A stretch of 64,000 nucleotides of DNA. It comes from Actinomycetota bacterium (GTDB lineage Bacteria; Actinomycetota; Acidimicrobiia; Acidimicrobiales; RAAP-2). The DNA lies in the NCBI GenBank assembly GCA_009699875.1, contig WLNI01000001.1:1364001-1428000 (forward strand), written 5' to 3'. The notes beneath the pieces were generated by a model. It made no database searches, was not told where the DNA came from, and worked only from the letters and a program-made list of their open reading frames with translations. The first letter of the stretch is position 1, and each line of letters begins with the position of its first letter. Positions 25,232-32,672 of the stretch are shown here, piece by piece. The position numbers and the translations under genes are program-made.

Positions 25232-26674
25232 TTGGCCCCGCGCGTTCGGTTCGCTCCCTCCCCGACGGGGTATTTTCACGTTGGGAGTGCGAGGACTTCA
25301 CTTTTCAATTGGCTCGTGGCTCGCCAAAGCGGCGGGACCATGGTGCTGCGGATTGAAGACACCGACGCAGAACGCGGACGACAAGAGTGGCTTGATGGCA
25401 TTCTTTCAGCCATGGCGTGGCTGGGCCTCGATGCCGACGAGGGTCCATTTCGCCAGAGCGAAGCTGAACCTCGACATCGAGCCTTGGCCGACAAGCTTTT
25501 TGAAGCGGGCTACCTCTATGCGTGTGAGTGCTCTCGAGAAGAGATTGACCTGCGAACGAAAGATAATCCAACGCCGGGCTACGACGGATTCTGCTCGGGT
25601 CGAAACGTCGAGCGAACATCTGAAACCGCACTTCGCTTTCGTGTTCCCCGTGACGGAGAAACGGTCGTCGACGACATCATCAGAGGACAAGTGGTCTTTC
25701 CCCATCATTCAATGGAGGATTTCGTAGCCGTCAAATCGAGTGGACAACCGCTTTTTGCGCTGGCCAATGCGATTGATGATCGAGATATGGCGATCACGCA
25801 CGTGATCCGTGGCGAAGATCTTTTACCCACGACCCCAAAACAACTCTTGATGTGGGCAGCCCTTGACCACGTTGACGACCTTGTCCCACTTCCAGCATTT
25901 GCCCACTTACCGATGTTGGTCAACGAACAGCGCAAGAAGTTATCAAAGAGAAAAGATCCGGTCGCTGTTGAGTCCTATCGAGAGCAAGGGTATTTGCCTG
26001 AAGCCTTTGTGAACTATCTCGCCCTTCTTGGGTGGAGCCCCGACGGGGATCGAGAGATCGTTGATCGAAGTGAACTCATTGATGAGTTTCGACTCGACCA
26101 GGTCCACCATGCACCAGCATTCTTCGACGTCGCCAAGTTGACACACATGAATGGGGAATACATTCGAAGGCTCTCTGAGGAAGAGTTTGTCCTTCAGGCG
26201 CAGCCCTGGGTGAACCCCTCGGCGGCATCATGGACACCCGAAGGCTACGAAACGCCCTGGCCAACAGAACGCTTCAGCGACGTGGTGTTTGCATCGATCG
26301 CACCGCTCATTCAAGAGAGAATCACGATGCTCAGCGAGATTCCTACGATGGTTGACTTTCTCTTTCTCAAAGATGCCCCCATCGATGAGGCGGCATTTGA
26401 AAAGGCGGTGATCATGGACGAAAAGGCTGTCCTTATTTTGACAAAGGCAAGAGAAGTTTTTGGAGAAACTCCATTTGAGACTGACGCTCTTCATGAGGCA
26501 ACGGTTACTTTTGGGGACGAAATGGAGTTGAAGCTCCGAAAGACCCAAGCGCCGATTCGTGTTGCGGTAACAGGTCGATCGGTTGGACCACCGTTATTTG
26601 AATCATTGGTCTTGCTTGGCCGAGAAGAAGTGGACCGTCGGTTGGGAGCAGCCCTCGAGCGAGCTCAGAGGTAG
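25232..26674 (+). CDS. gltX: Glutamyl-tRNA synthetase
   Basis: The 480-residue class I synthetase begins at a TTG: APRVRFAPSPTGYFHVGSARTSLFNWL, where HVGS is the HIGH motif. The second ATP-binding signature is KLSKRKDPVAV (KMSKS equivalent, here with Arg). LRIEDTDAER is the conserved glutamate-binding/discrimination segment. Length fits bacterial GltX. It is followed at one-base overlap by a YdcF-like gene and, about 700 bases on, by tRNA-Gln and tRNA-Glu genes, its own substrates in organisms that use GatCAB. It starts eight bases after the ferredoxin stop, so the two may be co-transcribed. Confidence 0.97.
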   Translation: MAPRVRFAPSPTGYFHVGSARTSLFNWLVARQSGGTMVLRIEDTDAERGRQEWLDGILSAMAWLGLDADEGPFRQSEAEPRHRALADKLFEAGYLYACECSREEIDLRTKDNPTPGYDGFCSGRNVERTSETALRFRVPRDGETVVDDIIRGQVVFPHHSMEDFVAVKSSGQPLFALANAIDDRDMAITHVIRGEDLLPTTPKQLLMWAALDHVDDLVPLPAFAHLPMLVNEQRKKLSKRKDPVAVESYREQGYLPEAFVNYLALLGWSPDGDREIVDRSELIDEFRLDQVHHAPAFFDVAKLTHMNGEYIRRLSEEEFVLQAQPWVNPSAASWTPEGYETPWPTERFSDVVFASIAPLIQERITMLSEIPTMVDFLFLKDAPIDEAAFEKAVIMDEKAVLILTKAREVFGETPFETDALHEATVTFGDEMELKLRKTQAPIRVAVTGRSVGPPLFESLVLLGREEVDRRLGAALERAQR

Positions 26675-27300
26675 TGACACTTTTGCTCAGGTGGGTACTT
26701 CGAGTTTGTGTGGTGCTGGCCGCATCTGTCGTCCTCTACGTCAGCGTCACGGCCGTGCAGGTTTGGTTGACAAGTCGTCAGACTTCCGAGAATCACGCAA
26801 ACGCGATCGTGGTGTTTGGCACCGCAGAGTACAACGGAGTTCCTTCCGCTGACCTTGAGGCACGTCTCAATGAAACTCTCGCTCTCTATCAGTTGGGCCG
26901 AGCACCATTGATTGCAGTGACTGGTGGAAAACAGCCAGGCGACCTCTACTCTGAGGCAGGCGTCTCGGCGGCATATCTCCACATTCATGGAGTGCCACTT
27001 TCAAAGATTGTTGTGGGCGGAGGATCGGATACCTATCAAAACGTCCAAAGCATTACGCCCGGCCTCCAGGATCGAGGAGTCAAAACAGTGCTGGTCGTGA
27101 CGGATCCCTTCCATGAAGATCGAGCAATGGCGATTCTCACAACCTTTGGATTCTCTCCATCTCCGGATCCAACAACTTCTTCCCCTATCACCGGCTGGGC
27201 AACGGTGCCCTATTTTGCGAAAGAGACCATTGCCGTCTCAGCCGGGCGATTAGTGGGATATGGAAGACTCTCGAGCACCTCACACCCCTCGAATCCATGA
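26674..27300 (+). CDS. YdcF/SanA-like DUF218 protein with N-terminal membrane anchor
   Basis: The 208-residue product starts at GTG 26674, overlapping the gltX TAG. Residues about 5-30 are a membrane helix (WVLRVCVVLAASVVLYVSVTAVQ). The DUF218 fold follows: NAIVVFGTAEYNGVPSADLEARLNETLALYQLG, IAVTGGKQPGD, VVGGGSDTYQNVQ and VLVVTDPFHEDRAMAIL. DUF218 proteins (YdcF, SanA, ElyC) are envelope-associated and one influences peptidoglycan or lipid-carrier metabolism in E. coli; exact chemistry is unsettled. It ends about 45 bases before the tRNA-Gln gene. Confidence 0.85.
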   Translation: MTLLLRWVLRVCVVLAASVVLYVSVTAVQVWLTSRQTSENHANAIVVFGTAEYNGVPSADLEARLNETLALYQLGRAPLIAVTGGKQPGDLYSEAGVSAAYLHIHGVPLSKIVVGGGSDTYQNVQSITPGLQDRGVKTVLVVTDPFHEDRAMAILTTFGFSPSPDPTTSSPITGWATVPYFAKETIAVSAGRLVGYGRLSSTSHPSNP

Positions 27301-27345
27301 CTTCCTTGGCGTTCTCTGAGGTCGGGTAACATCAGTCGTCCACCT

Positions 27346-27417
27346 TCGGGGGTGGTGTAATCGGCAACACGACTGGTTCTGATCCAGTTATTGAGGGTTC
27401 GAGTCCTTCCCCCCGAG
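27346..27417 (+). tRNA. tRNA-Gln (anticodon CTG)
   Basis: A full cloverleaf folds: acceptor TCGGGGG/CCCCCGA, D-arm with GGTGTAAT, anticodon loop TTCTGAT, T-arm GAGGG-TTCGAGT-CCTTC, discriminator G. The CCA end is not encoded. Confidence 0.95.
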
Positions 27418-27445
27418 CTGAAATGGCCGTAAAACGTTATTTCTT

Positions 27446-27521
27446 GGTCCCATCGTCTAGAGGCCTAGGACATCACCCTCTCAAGGTGGAGACACGGGTT
27501 CGAATCCCGTTGGGACTGCCA
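27446..27521 (+). tRNA. tRNA-Glu (anticodon CTC), CCA encoded
   Basis: Cloverleaf with acceptor GGTCCCA/TGGGACT, D-loop CTAGAGGCCTAGG, anticodon stem TCACC/GGTGG with loop CTCTCAA, T-arm ACGGG-TTCGAAT-CCCGT, discriminator G and genomic CCA at 27519-27521. Its 3' half from about 27476 is repeated in decayed form at 28879 and 30840. Confidence 0.95.
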
Positions 27522-27621
27522 GTGGATGCTGCGTAAAAGTGGCTATTACAACGCCTATCTCTAAATAGCTATACGATATGGAAGGGAGAAAACCGCTCAC
27601 CTAAGGCCAAGGAGTCTAAGT

Positions 27622-28764
27622 ATGATTCGTAGAATCCTTCTGTCCTGCACGTTGATGGTGAGTGGTCTTGGTCTGTTCTTGACAACCACTTCGGCGAGTG
27701 CATCATCGGCTCCTGGTTCAACGTGGACTGCTCAAACTGCCCCAGAGGCGAACTCTTGGAGTTCCGTAACCTATGGCAATGGTCTCTTTGTTGCGGTTTC
27801 CCAAGATGGAACCCATCAAGTAATGACTTCACCCGATGGTGTCACGTGGACTGCTCAAGATGCCGCAGAGGCGAACTCTTGGAGTTCCGTAACCTACGGC
27901 AACAATCTTTTTGTTGCGGTCTCCGACGATGGAACCCATCAAGTGATGACCTCACCCGATGGCGTCACGTGGACTGCTCAAACTACCGCAGAGGCGAACT
28001 CTTGGAGTTCCGTAACCTATGGCAATGGTCTCTTTGTTGCGGTCGGAGATGGAACCCATCAAGTGATGACCTCACCCGATGGCGTCACGTGGACTGCTCA
28101 AACTGCCGCAGAGGCGAACCCTTGGTACATCGTAACTTACGGCGATGGTCTCTTTGTTGCGGTCTCCCAAATTGGAACCCATCAAGTGATGACCTCACCC
28201 GATGGCGTCACGTGGACTGCTCAAACTGCCGCAGCGCCGAGCCAATGGTATTCAATTTGTTATGGCAATGGAACCTTTGTTGCAATGGCTGATTACACCG
28301 CAACCAATGATGTGATGACCTCACCCGATGGCGTTACTTGGACTCCCCATACTTCGTCGCTCAGCGATACCTCTTCAGATTGGTATAGCTGTGCGTATGG
28401 TGATGGTGTCTTTGTCGCTGTCTCTGATGACGGAACGAACAAACTGATGACTTCTCCGGACGGTGTGACTTGGACAGCGCAAACTCCTGCTGTCACAAGT
28501 GGACTTGATTGGGTGACCTTCGGAAATGGATTGTTCGTTGCTATTTCCTACGACGGAGATGCGCCAAATCAAGTGATGACGTCTGGATCATTGACACCAG
28601 CAACAACAACTACCACTACCACGACCACTGCACCCACTCTCGCAGCAGCTTCTCTTGCCGCGACCGGATCGAACCTGAGTGGACTGATCGGCCTGGTGGT
28701 AGCAATTGCAGGTCTTGGAGGATTGATACTCACTGGGATGCAACGGCGACGTCAACGAGCATAA
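27622..28764 (+). CDS. Secreted seven-repeat (propeller-like) protein with LAATG anchor
   Basis: The 380-residue protein has a signal peptide (residues 1 to about 31, RRILLSCTLMVSGLGLFL then ASA), seven repeats of about 41 residues built on TWTAQ...SWSSVTYGNGLFVAVS-DGTHQVMTSPDGV, a Thr-rich linker (TTTTTTTTTA), and a C-terminal LAATG sorting signal followed by a hydrophobic helix and RRRQRA. LAxTG is the class E sortase signal, so it should be linked to the cell wall; no sortase gene is in view. Seven blades suit a closed beta-propeller, and SPDGVTW is close to the Asp-box. It is the only gene in the first tRNA-Glu cassette. Ligand or partner unknown. Confidence 0.85.
   Translation: MIRRILLSCTLMVSGLGLFLTTTSASASSAPGSTWTAQTAPEANSWSSVTYGNGLFVAVSQDGTHQVMTSPDGVTWTAQDAAEANSWSSVTYGNNLFVAVSDDGTHQVMTSPDGVTWTAQTTAEANSWSSVTYGNGLFVAVGDGTHQVMTSPDGVTWTAQTAAEANPWYIVTYGDGLFVAVSQIGTHQVMTSPDGVTWTAQTAAAPSQWYSICYGNGTFVAMADYTATNDVMTSPDGVTWTPHTSSLSDTSSDWYSCAYGDGVFVAVSDDGTNKLMTSPDGVTWTAQTPAVTSGLDWVTFGNGLFVAISYDGDAPNQVMTSGSLTPATTTTTTTTTAPTLAAASLAATGSNLSGLIGLVVAIAGLGGLILTGMQRRRQRA
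27721..28590 (+). repeat. Seven in-frame tandem repeats of about 123 bp
   Basis: Units start at 27721, 27844, 27967, 28087, 28210, 28336 and 28468. Lengths are 123, 123, 120, 123, 126 and 132 bases, all multiples of three. Units 1 to 4 are nearly identical at DNA level, while 5 to 7 have diverged, which points to recent copying of the 5' units. Confidence 0.9.
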
Positions 28765-28766
28765 AA

Positions 28767-28926
28767 CCCTGTCCGTCTCGTGTCCGTGAGACGTCAAGAA
28801 ATAATACAAAACGAAGAGAACTAACACTTTTCTAAGTTCTGTTTACGTTTCCCCAGGCAGGCGAGTCGTGCTGGCGATCCTCTCAAGGTAGAGACACGGG
28901 TTCTAATCCCGTTGGACTGCCAGTCA
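28767..28926 (+). repeat. Cassette-end module, copy 1, with tRNA-Glu 3'-half remnant
   Basis: This block follows the first repeat-protein stop and recurs at 30723-30890. It opens CCCTGTCCGTCTCGTGTCC with an inverted repeat CGTCTC/GAGACG (28774-28793), runs through CCCCAGGCAGGCGAGTCGT, and ends with a tRNA-Glu-derived segment at 28879-28924 (anticodon loop CTCTCAA, T-arm, CTGCCA). Compared with the real gene the remnant has GTA for GTG, TTCTAAT for TTCGAAT, and lacks one G of the acceptor. It has no 5' half, so it is not a tRNA gene. Bases 28927-29106 are AT-rich with no feature I can name. Confidence 0.85.
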
Positions 28927-29106
28927 TCGGAGCGAGTCGTTGAAAAATTGTATGAACTTACTGGGCCCCAAGGTGGATTTCATTGCTATTTTCCGCCTCT
29001 TAAGACTATTGAATAACGATCCAAAGTGTGGCTCCGTAATATATTTGGAACGTCAAAGGAAATTTTGATCAGTGATGTTGATGATTTGGTTCGGAAGAGA
29101 GACGTG

Positions 29107-30720
29107 ATGGAAAGCCCATATTTTAACTTGTCTAAGAAAGTTAAGTTTAATCTTGGGGTGACTCTGATTTCTGTAATCTCCCTTATCGTTCCTCTAACAT
29201 TTTGCATAGCTTCCGATGCTGCCGCGCTTGTGCCCACCTGGGGTGATGCTTCACTCATTCCGGGAATAACGCAATTGAATGTCGGAAATTTTTCGAATAT
29301 GAGTTTCCATTCAATTTCTTGCACATCTAGTGGAAGCTGCTCGGCGGGAGGTACCTACAAGGATGCCAATGGGGGGACCCAAGGATTTGTAGCGGATCAG
29401 GTCAATGGAGTCTGGACCAATGCAGAGGAGATACCTGGACTGGGTTCAATGCACGATGGAGCGGTGAGTGTGACTTCCGTTTCATGCGCTTCTCCAGGAA
29501 ATTGCAGCGCTGGAGGATCTTACGAATTCCGGGGAAATGTTTATGGATATCTCGTGAATGAGGTATCAGGAACTTGGGAGACTGCCGAAACCGTAGGCAT
29601 TGCTTCCTTAGGGCCAACAGTAATTGATGCGGTTTCATGTTCTTCAGATGGGAACTGCACTGCGGGAGGGAGTTACGTTGCCGGACTACTCCCATCGAAT
29701 TTCATTATGGATGAGTCGAATGGGACTTGGGGTGTACCTGTAGAAGTTCCAAATTTATCAACACTTAATTTTGGCGCAGTAGGGAATTTGGTGCTCTCCT
29801 GCAGCACGGCCGGGAATTGCAGTGCAAGTTCGACGTACACCGATGGCTCCAATCATGTGCAAGGTTACGTTGCAAGTGAGAGAAGTGGAGTCTGGGATGG
29901 TGCCCAAGAGATCCCTGGTCTCGGAGTTCTGAACAGTGGAAATGAGCTCGAGGTCGCATCCATTTCATGTGCTTCTCCAGGAAATTGCAGCGCAGGAGGG
30001 AATTATTATTCGAACCCCATAGAGTCACAAGCGTTTGTAGTTAATCAAGTAGATGGAACTTGGAACAGTGCAGAAATCGTACCTGGGTCTCAGCAACTTA
30101 ATGCTGGCAATTCAGCTGTGCTTCTCACTCTTTCCTGCTCAACACCTGGGTACTGCAGCGCTGGCGGGGGTTACACGCTCGCTGACGGAATAACCTCTGA
30201 AGTCTTTGTCGTCGATGAAATTAATGGGACGTGGGGAAATGCTCAGGAGATACCAGGATCACAATCTTTGAATACAGCAGGATATGCAGTCATGAACGCA
30301 ATTTCGTGTAGCTCGCCGGGTAACTGCAGTGCTGGAGGGGACTACAACATTGGAAACCCAACAGAATCTTTCCTCGCCGATGAAGTGGATGGAGTGTGGG
30401 GGCATGCGATTCAAGTCCCCGGAAGTCTTGCATTGGGAGTTGGCAGTGGCGCAAATTCTCTGTCCTGTAGTCACGATAACTACTGCGCAGCTACTGGAAA
30501 TATAGGAAACGGAACTGGAAACTATTTTCAGCCTTTTGTTGTCAGCAGATATGCAGCAGTCCCGGTCACTCCAATTTTTCCTGCAGTTCAAGAGGTGTCA
30601 ACTGCAAAACTCGCCGCAACTGGGTCCAACCTCACCCTTCCACTAGGTCTCGCCACAGCGCTGCTCGGGCTTGGTTGCCTTAGCGTTCTCGAAGCGCAGA
30701 GAAGGCGTCGAGGGGCCTAA
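29107..30720 (+). CDS. Secreted Cys-rich repeat protein with LAATG anchor
   Basis: The 537-residue protein starts at ATG 29107 (GAGAGACGTG upstream; a GTG at 29026 would add an unlikely N-terminus). A signal peptide spans to about residue 37 (VTLISVISLIVPLTFCIASDAAA). Eight repeats of about 48 residues follow, each with the box SC-(ASPGN/similar)-CSAGG-Y and a later VNGTWGNAQEIPG-like stretch; the paired Cys in each box could form disulfides. The C-terminus has KLAATGSNL, a hydrophobic helix and RRRRGA, as in the first cassette. The gene is more AT-rich than its neighbours. Function unknown; probably surface display, adhesion or ligand binding. Confidence 0.85.
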   Translation: MESPYFNLSKKVKFNLGVTLISVISLIVPLTFCIASDAAALVPTWGDASLIPGITQLNVGNFSNMSFHSISCTSSGSCSAGGTYKDANGGTQGFVADQVNGVWTNAEEIPGLGSMHDGAVSVTSVSCASPGNCSAGGSYEFRGNVYGYLVNEVSGTWETAETVGIASLGPTVIDAVSCSSDGNCTAGGSYVAGLLPSNFIMDESNGTWGVPVEVPNLSTLNFGAVGNLVLSCSTAGNCSASSTYTDGSNHVQGYVASERSGVWDGAQEIPGLGVLNSGNELEVASISCASPGNCSAGGNYYSNPIESQAFVVNQVDGTWNSAEIVPGSQQLNAGNSAVLLTLSCSTPGYCSAGGGYTLADGITSEVFVVDEINGTWGNAQEIPGSQSLNTAGYAVMNAISCSSPGNCSAGGDYNIGNPTESFLADEVDGVWGHAIQVPGSLALGVGSGANSLSCSHDNYCAATGNIGNGTGNYFQPFVVSRYAAVPVTPIFPAVQEVSTAKLAATGSNLTLPLGLATALLGLGCLSVLEAQRRRRGA

Positions 30721-30722
30721 CT

Positions 30723-30890
30723 CCCTGTCCGTCTGGTGTCCGTGAGACGTCAAGAAACAACACAAGACAAAGAGAACTAACAACAACGCTTCTCTAAGTC
30801 CCGTTTGCGTTCCCCCAGGCAGGGGAGTCGTACCGGCGACCCTCTCAAGGTGGAGACACGGGTTCGAAACTCGTTGGGACAGCTAGTCAT
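30723..30890 (+). repeat. Cassette-end module, copy 2, with tRNA-Glu 3'-half remnant
   Basis: A second copy of the 28767-28926 block begins right after the stop of the second repeat protein: CCCTGTCCGTCTGGTGTCC, CCCCAGGCAGGGGAGTCGT, then the tRNA-Glu 3'-half remnant at 30840-30887. Here the T-arm reads GGTTCGAAACTCGTT and the end is GACAGCTAGT. The inverted repeat has one mismatch (CGTCTG/GAGACG, 30730-30749). The copy differs from copy 1 by small indels, so the two are diverged, not a recent duplication. No gene is seen from 30891 to 30992. Confidence 0.85.
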
Positions 30891-30992
30891 TGGCTAACCA
30901 AGGCCTGGAAGATCCTTGGCTGCCTGCTTGCTCCTCCGGAACACCTGATTAGTCTCTCTTGAGACACCTGTTGGATTAACAAAAAGGAAAAC

Positions 30993-32429
30993 ATGAGTAA
31001 AACAGTTCTGGTAACTGGCGCATCTGGATACGTGGGAGGACGCCTTGTCCCTGCACTCCTAAAAGAGGGCGTCTCAATACGCTGCTTAGCGAGAACGCCG
31101 GCAAAACTTGATGTTGCTCCCTGGAGAGGCGACGTCGAGGTCGTTGAAGGTGAGGTGGGTGGAGATCTCAAGAGCGCTATGCAAGGAATTGATACAGCGA
31201 TCTATCTGGTTCACTCCATTGGCCAAGGGGAGAATTGGGCAGCAGACGAACAACGTGATGCAAAGAACTTTGCGACCGCTGCTCAAGAGGCTGGCGTGAA
31301 AAGAATTATTTATCTCGGTGGATTGGGTCAAGATACTGATGAATTAAGCGTGCACCTCCTTAGTCGTCACCGGGTTGGAGAACTCTTGAAAGAGAGCGGA
31401 GCAGAAGTCGTTGAGTTTCGAGCCGGTGTCATTATTGGATCGGGTTCGGCAAGCTTCGAGATGCTGAGGTATCTGGTCGAAGTCCTCCCCGTCATGGTGA
31501 CCCCTCGGTGGGTGAGTACGAAATGTCAGCCTCTCTCGATCCAAGACGTGATCTCGTATCTCGTTGAAGCAGTCCTTGCAGATGACGACATTGCTGGAAT
31601 CTACGAAATAGGTGGACCTGATGTCGTCTCGTACGCCGAGATGATGACGCTGTATGCCGACGTTGCGGGATTACCACGGAGGCGGCTCATTACGGTTCCA
31701 TTTCTCACCCCTGGTCTTTCATCGCACTGGGTTGGCTTAGTCACCCCGGTTCCTGTTCCCTTGGCCCGAGAACTTGTTGAATCTTTAGTCAACGAAGTGA
31801 CGGTGGCATCGAACATGGCGAAAGAAACATTTCAGACAACGCCAATGCCATTAGAACTAGCGATTAGCAAGGCCGTTGCTGCGACTGAGGAGAATCGAGT
31901 ACCAACAACATTCAGTGATGCTGACCTCGTACATTTCGCACGGACCGCTACGGATCCAGAGTGGTCGGGTGGGACAGTCTTGAAAGACGTCCGCACGATG
32001 ACGACGTCGGCGAGTGCAGCAGATATTTATAATGCGGTGATCTCAATCGGTGGCCACAAAGGGTGGTATTCAGGGGAGATCCTTTGGCGCATTCGGGGGC
32101 TCCTTGATCAACTCGTCGGTGGCCCGGGTCTGCGGCGAGGCCGGAAAGAGAAACTTTCGATAGGTGAGCCTCTTGATTTTTGGCGAGTTGAAGACATGAT
32201 CGTCAATAGAAGATTCCGACTTCATGCAGAGATGAGAATGCCTGGAGACGCCTGGTTGACATGGGATATCGAAGAAGGTACTGGAGGAAGCACGATTACT
32301 CAGACCGCCCTCTTTCGCCCCCATGGACTTTCGGGCCGGCTCTACTGGTACTCGGTCGCTCCATTTCATGGATTCGTCTTCCCTGGCATGCTCAAAGGGA
32401 TCATCGCTGACGCCAAGCAGAGCTCTTAG
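30993..32429 (+). CDS. NAD(P)-binding SDR-like protein with DUF2867 domain
   Basis: The 478-residue product has an atypical extended-SDR N-domain (TVLVTGASGYVGGRLVPALLKEGVSIRCLARTP, then DTAIYLVHSIGQGENWAADEQRDAKNFATAAQEAGVKRIIYLGGLG, in parts), as in YbjT/NmrA-type proteins. The C-terminal part from about residue 330 (GWYSGEILWRIRGLLDQLVGGPGLRRG, then RLHAEMRMPGDAWLTWDIEEG) is DUF2867. This two-domain protein is widespread in actinobacteria and proteobacteria, with no settled function. It is the first ordinary gene after the tRNA-Glu cassettes and stands alone. Confidence 0.87.
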   Translation: MSKTVLVTGASGYVGGRLVPALLKEGVSIRCLARTPAKLDVAPWRGDVEVVEGEVGGDLKSAMQGIDTAIYLVHSIGQGENWAADEQRDAKNFATAAQEAGVKRIIYLGGLGQDTDELSVHLLSRHRVGELLKESGAEVVEFRAGVIIGSGSASFEMLRYLVEVLPVMVTPRWVSTKCQPLSIQDVISYLVEAVLADDDIAGIYEIGGPDVVSYAEMMTLYADVAGLPRRRLITVPFLTPGLSSHWVGLVTPVPVPLARELVESLVNEVTVASNMAKETFQTTPMPLELAISKAVAATEENRVPTTFSDADLVHFARTATDPEWSGGTVLKDVRTMTTSASAADIYNAVISIGGHKGWYSGEILWRIRGLLDQLVGGPGLRRGRKEKLSIGEPLDFWRVEDMIVNRRFRLHAEMRMPGDAWLTWDIEEGTGGSTITQTALFRPHGLSGRLYWYSVAPFHGFVFPGMLKGIIADAKQSS

Positions 32430-32672
32430 ACCAACTTCGTCTCTGTCGCTTCAGTGCTCGGGTGGGTAAGAAAGCAGCGGTTCATCTTCTGGAAAATACC
32501 CTTCGTTGACGTGGAAATCCGGAGAGAAATAGGGCGAAAAGTCCAGTGAATAACGATTGTCCCGGCATAGGGTTTCTCCTCACAAAGGCTACGATGAGTA
32601 CTCAAGAAGAGATCTGATATTCGGGGGCCTGATGGAGTCGAAGTTCATGGTGATGAGGGGTTTACTCTCCCA

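Noticed and set aside
27721-28590. Regular direct repeats that could suggest a CRISPR array
   Set aside because: Units are multiples of three, run in-frame through a protein with signal peptide and anchor, and there are no spacers or cas genes.
28879-28924. Possible extra tRNA-Glu genes at this site and at 30840-30887
   Set aside because: Only the 3' half is present, with substitutions in the T-arm or acceptor and no D-arm, so they are remnants.
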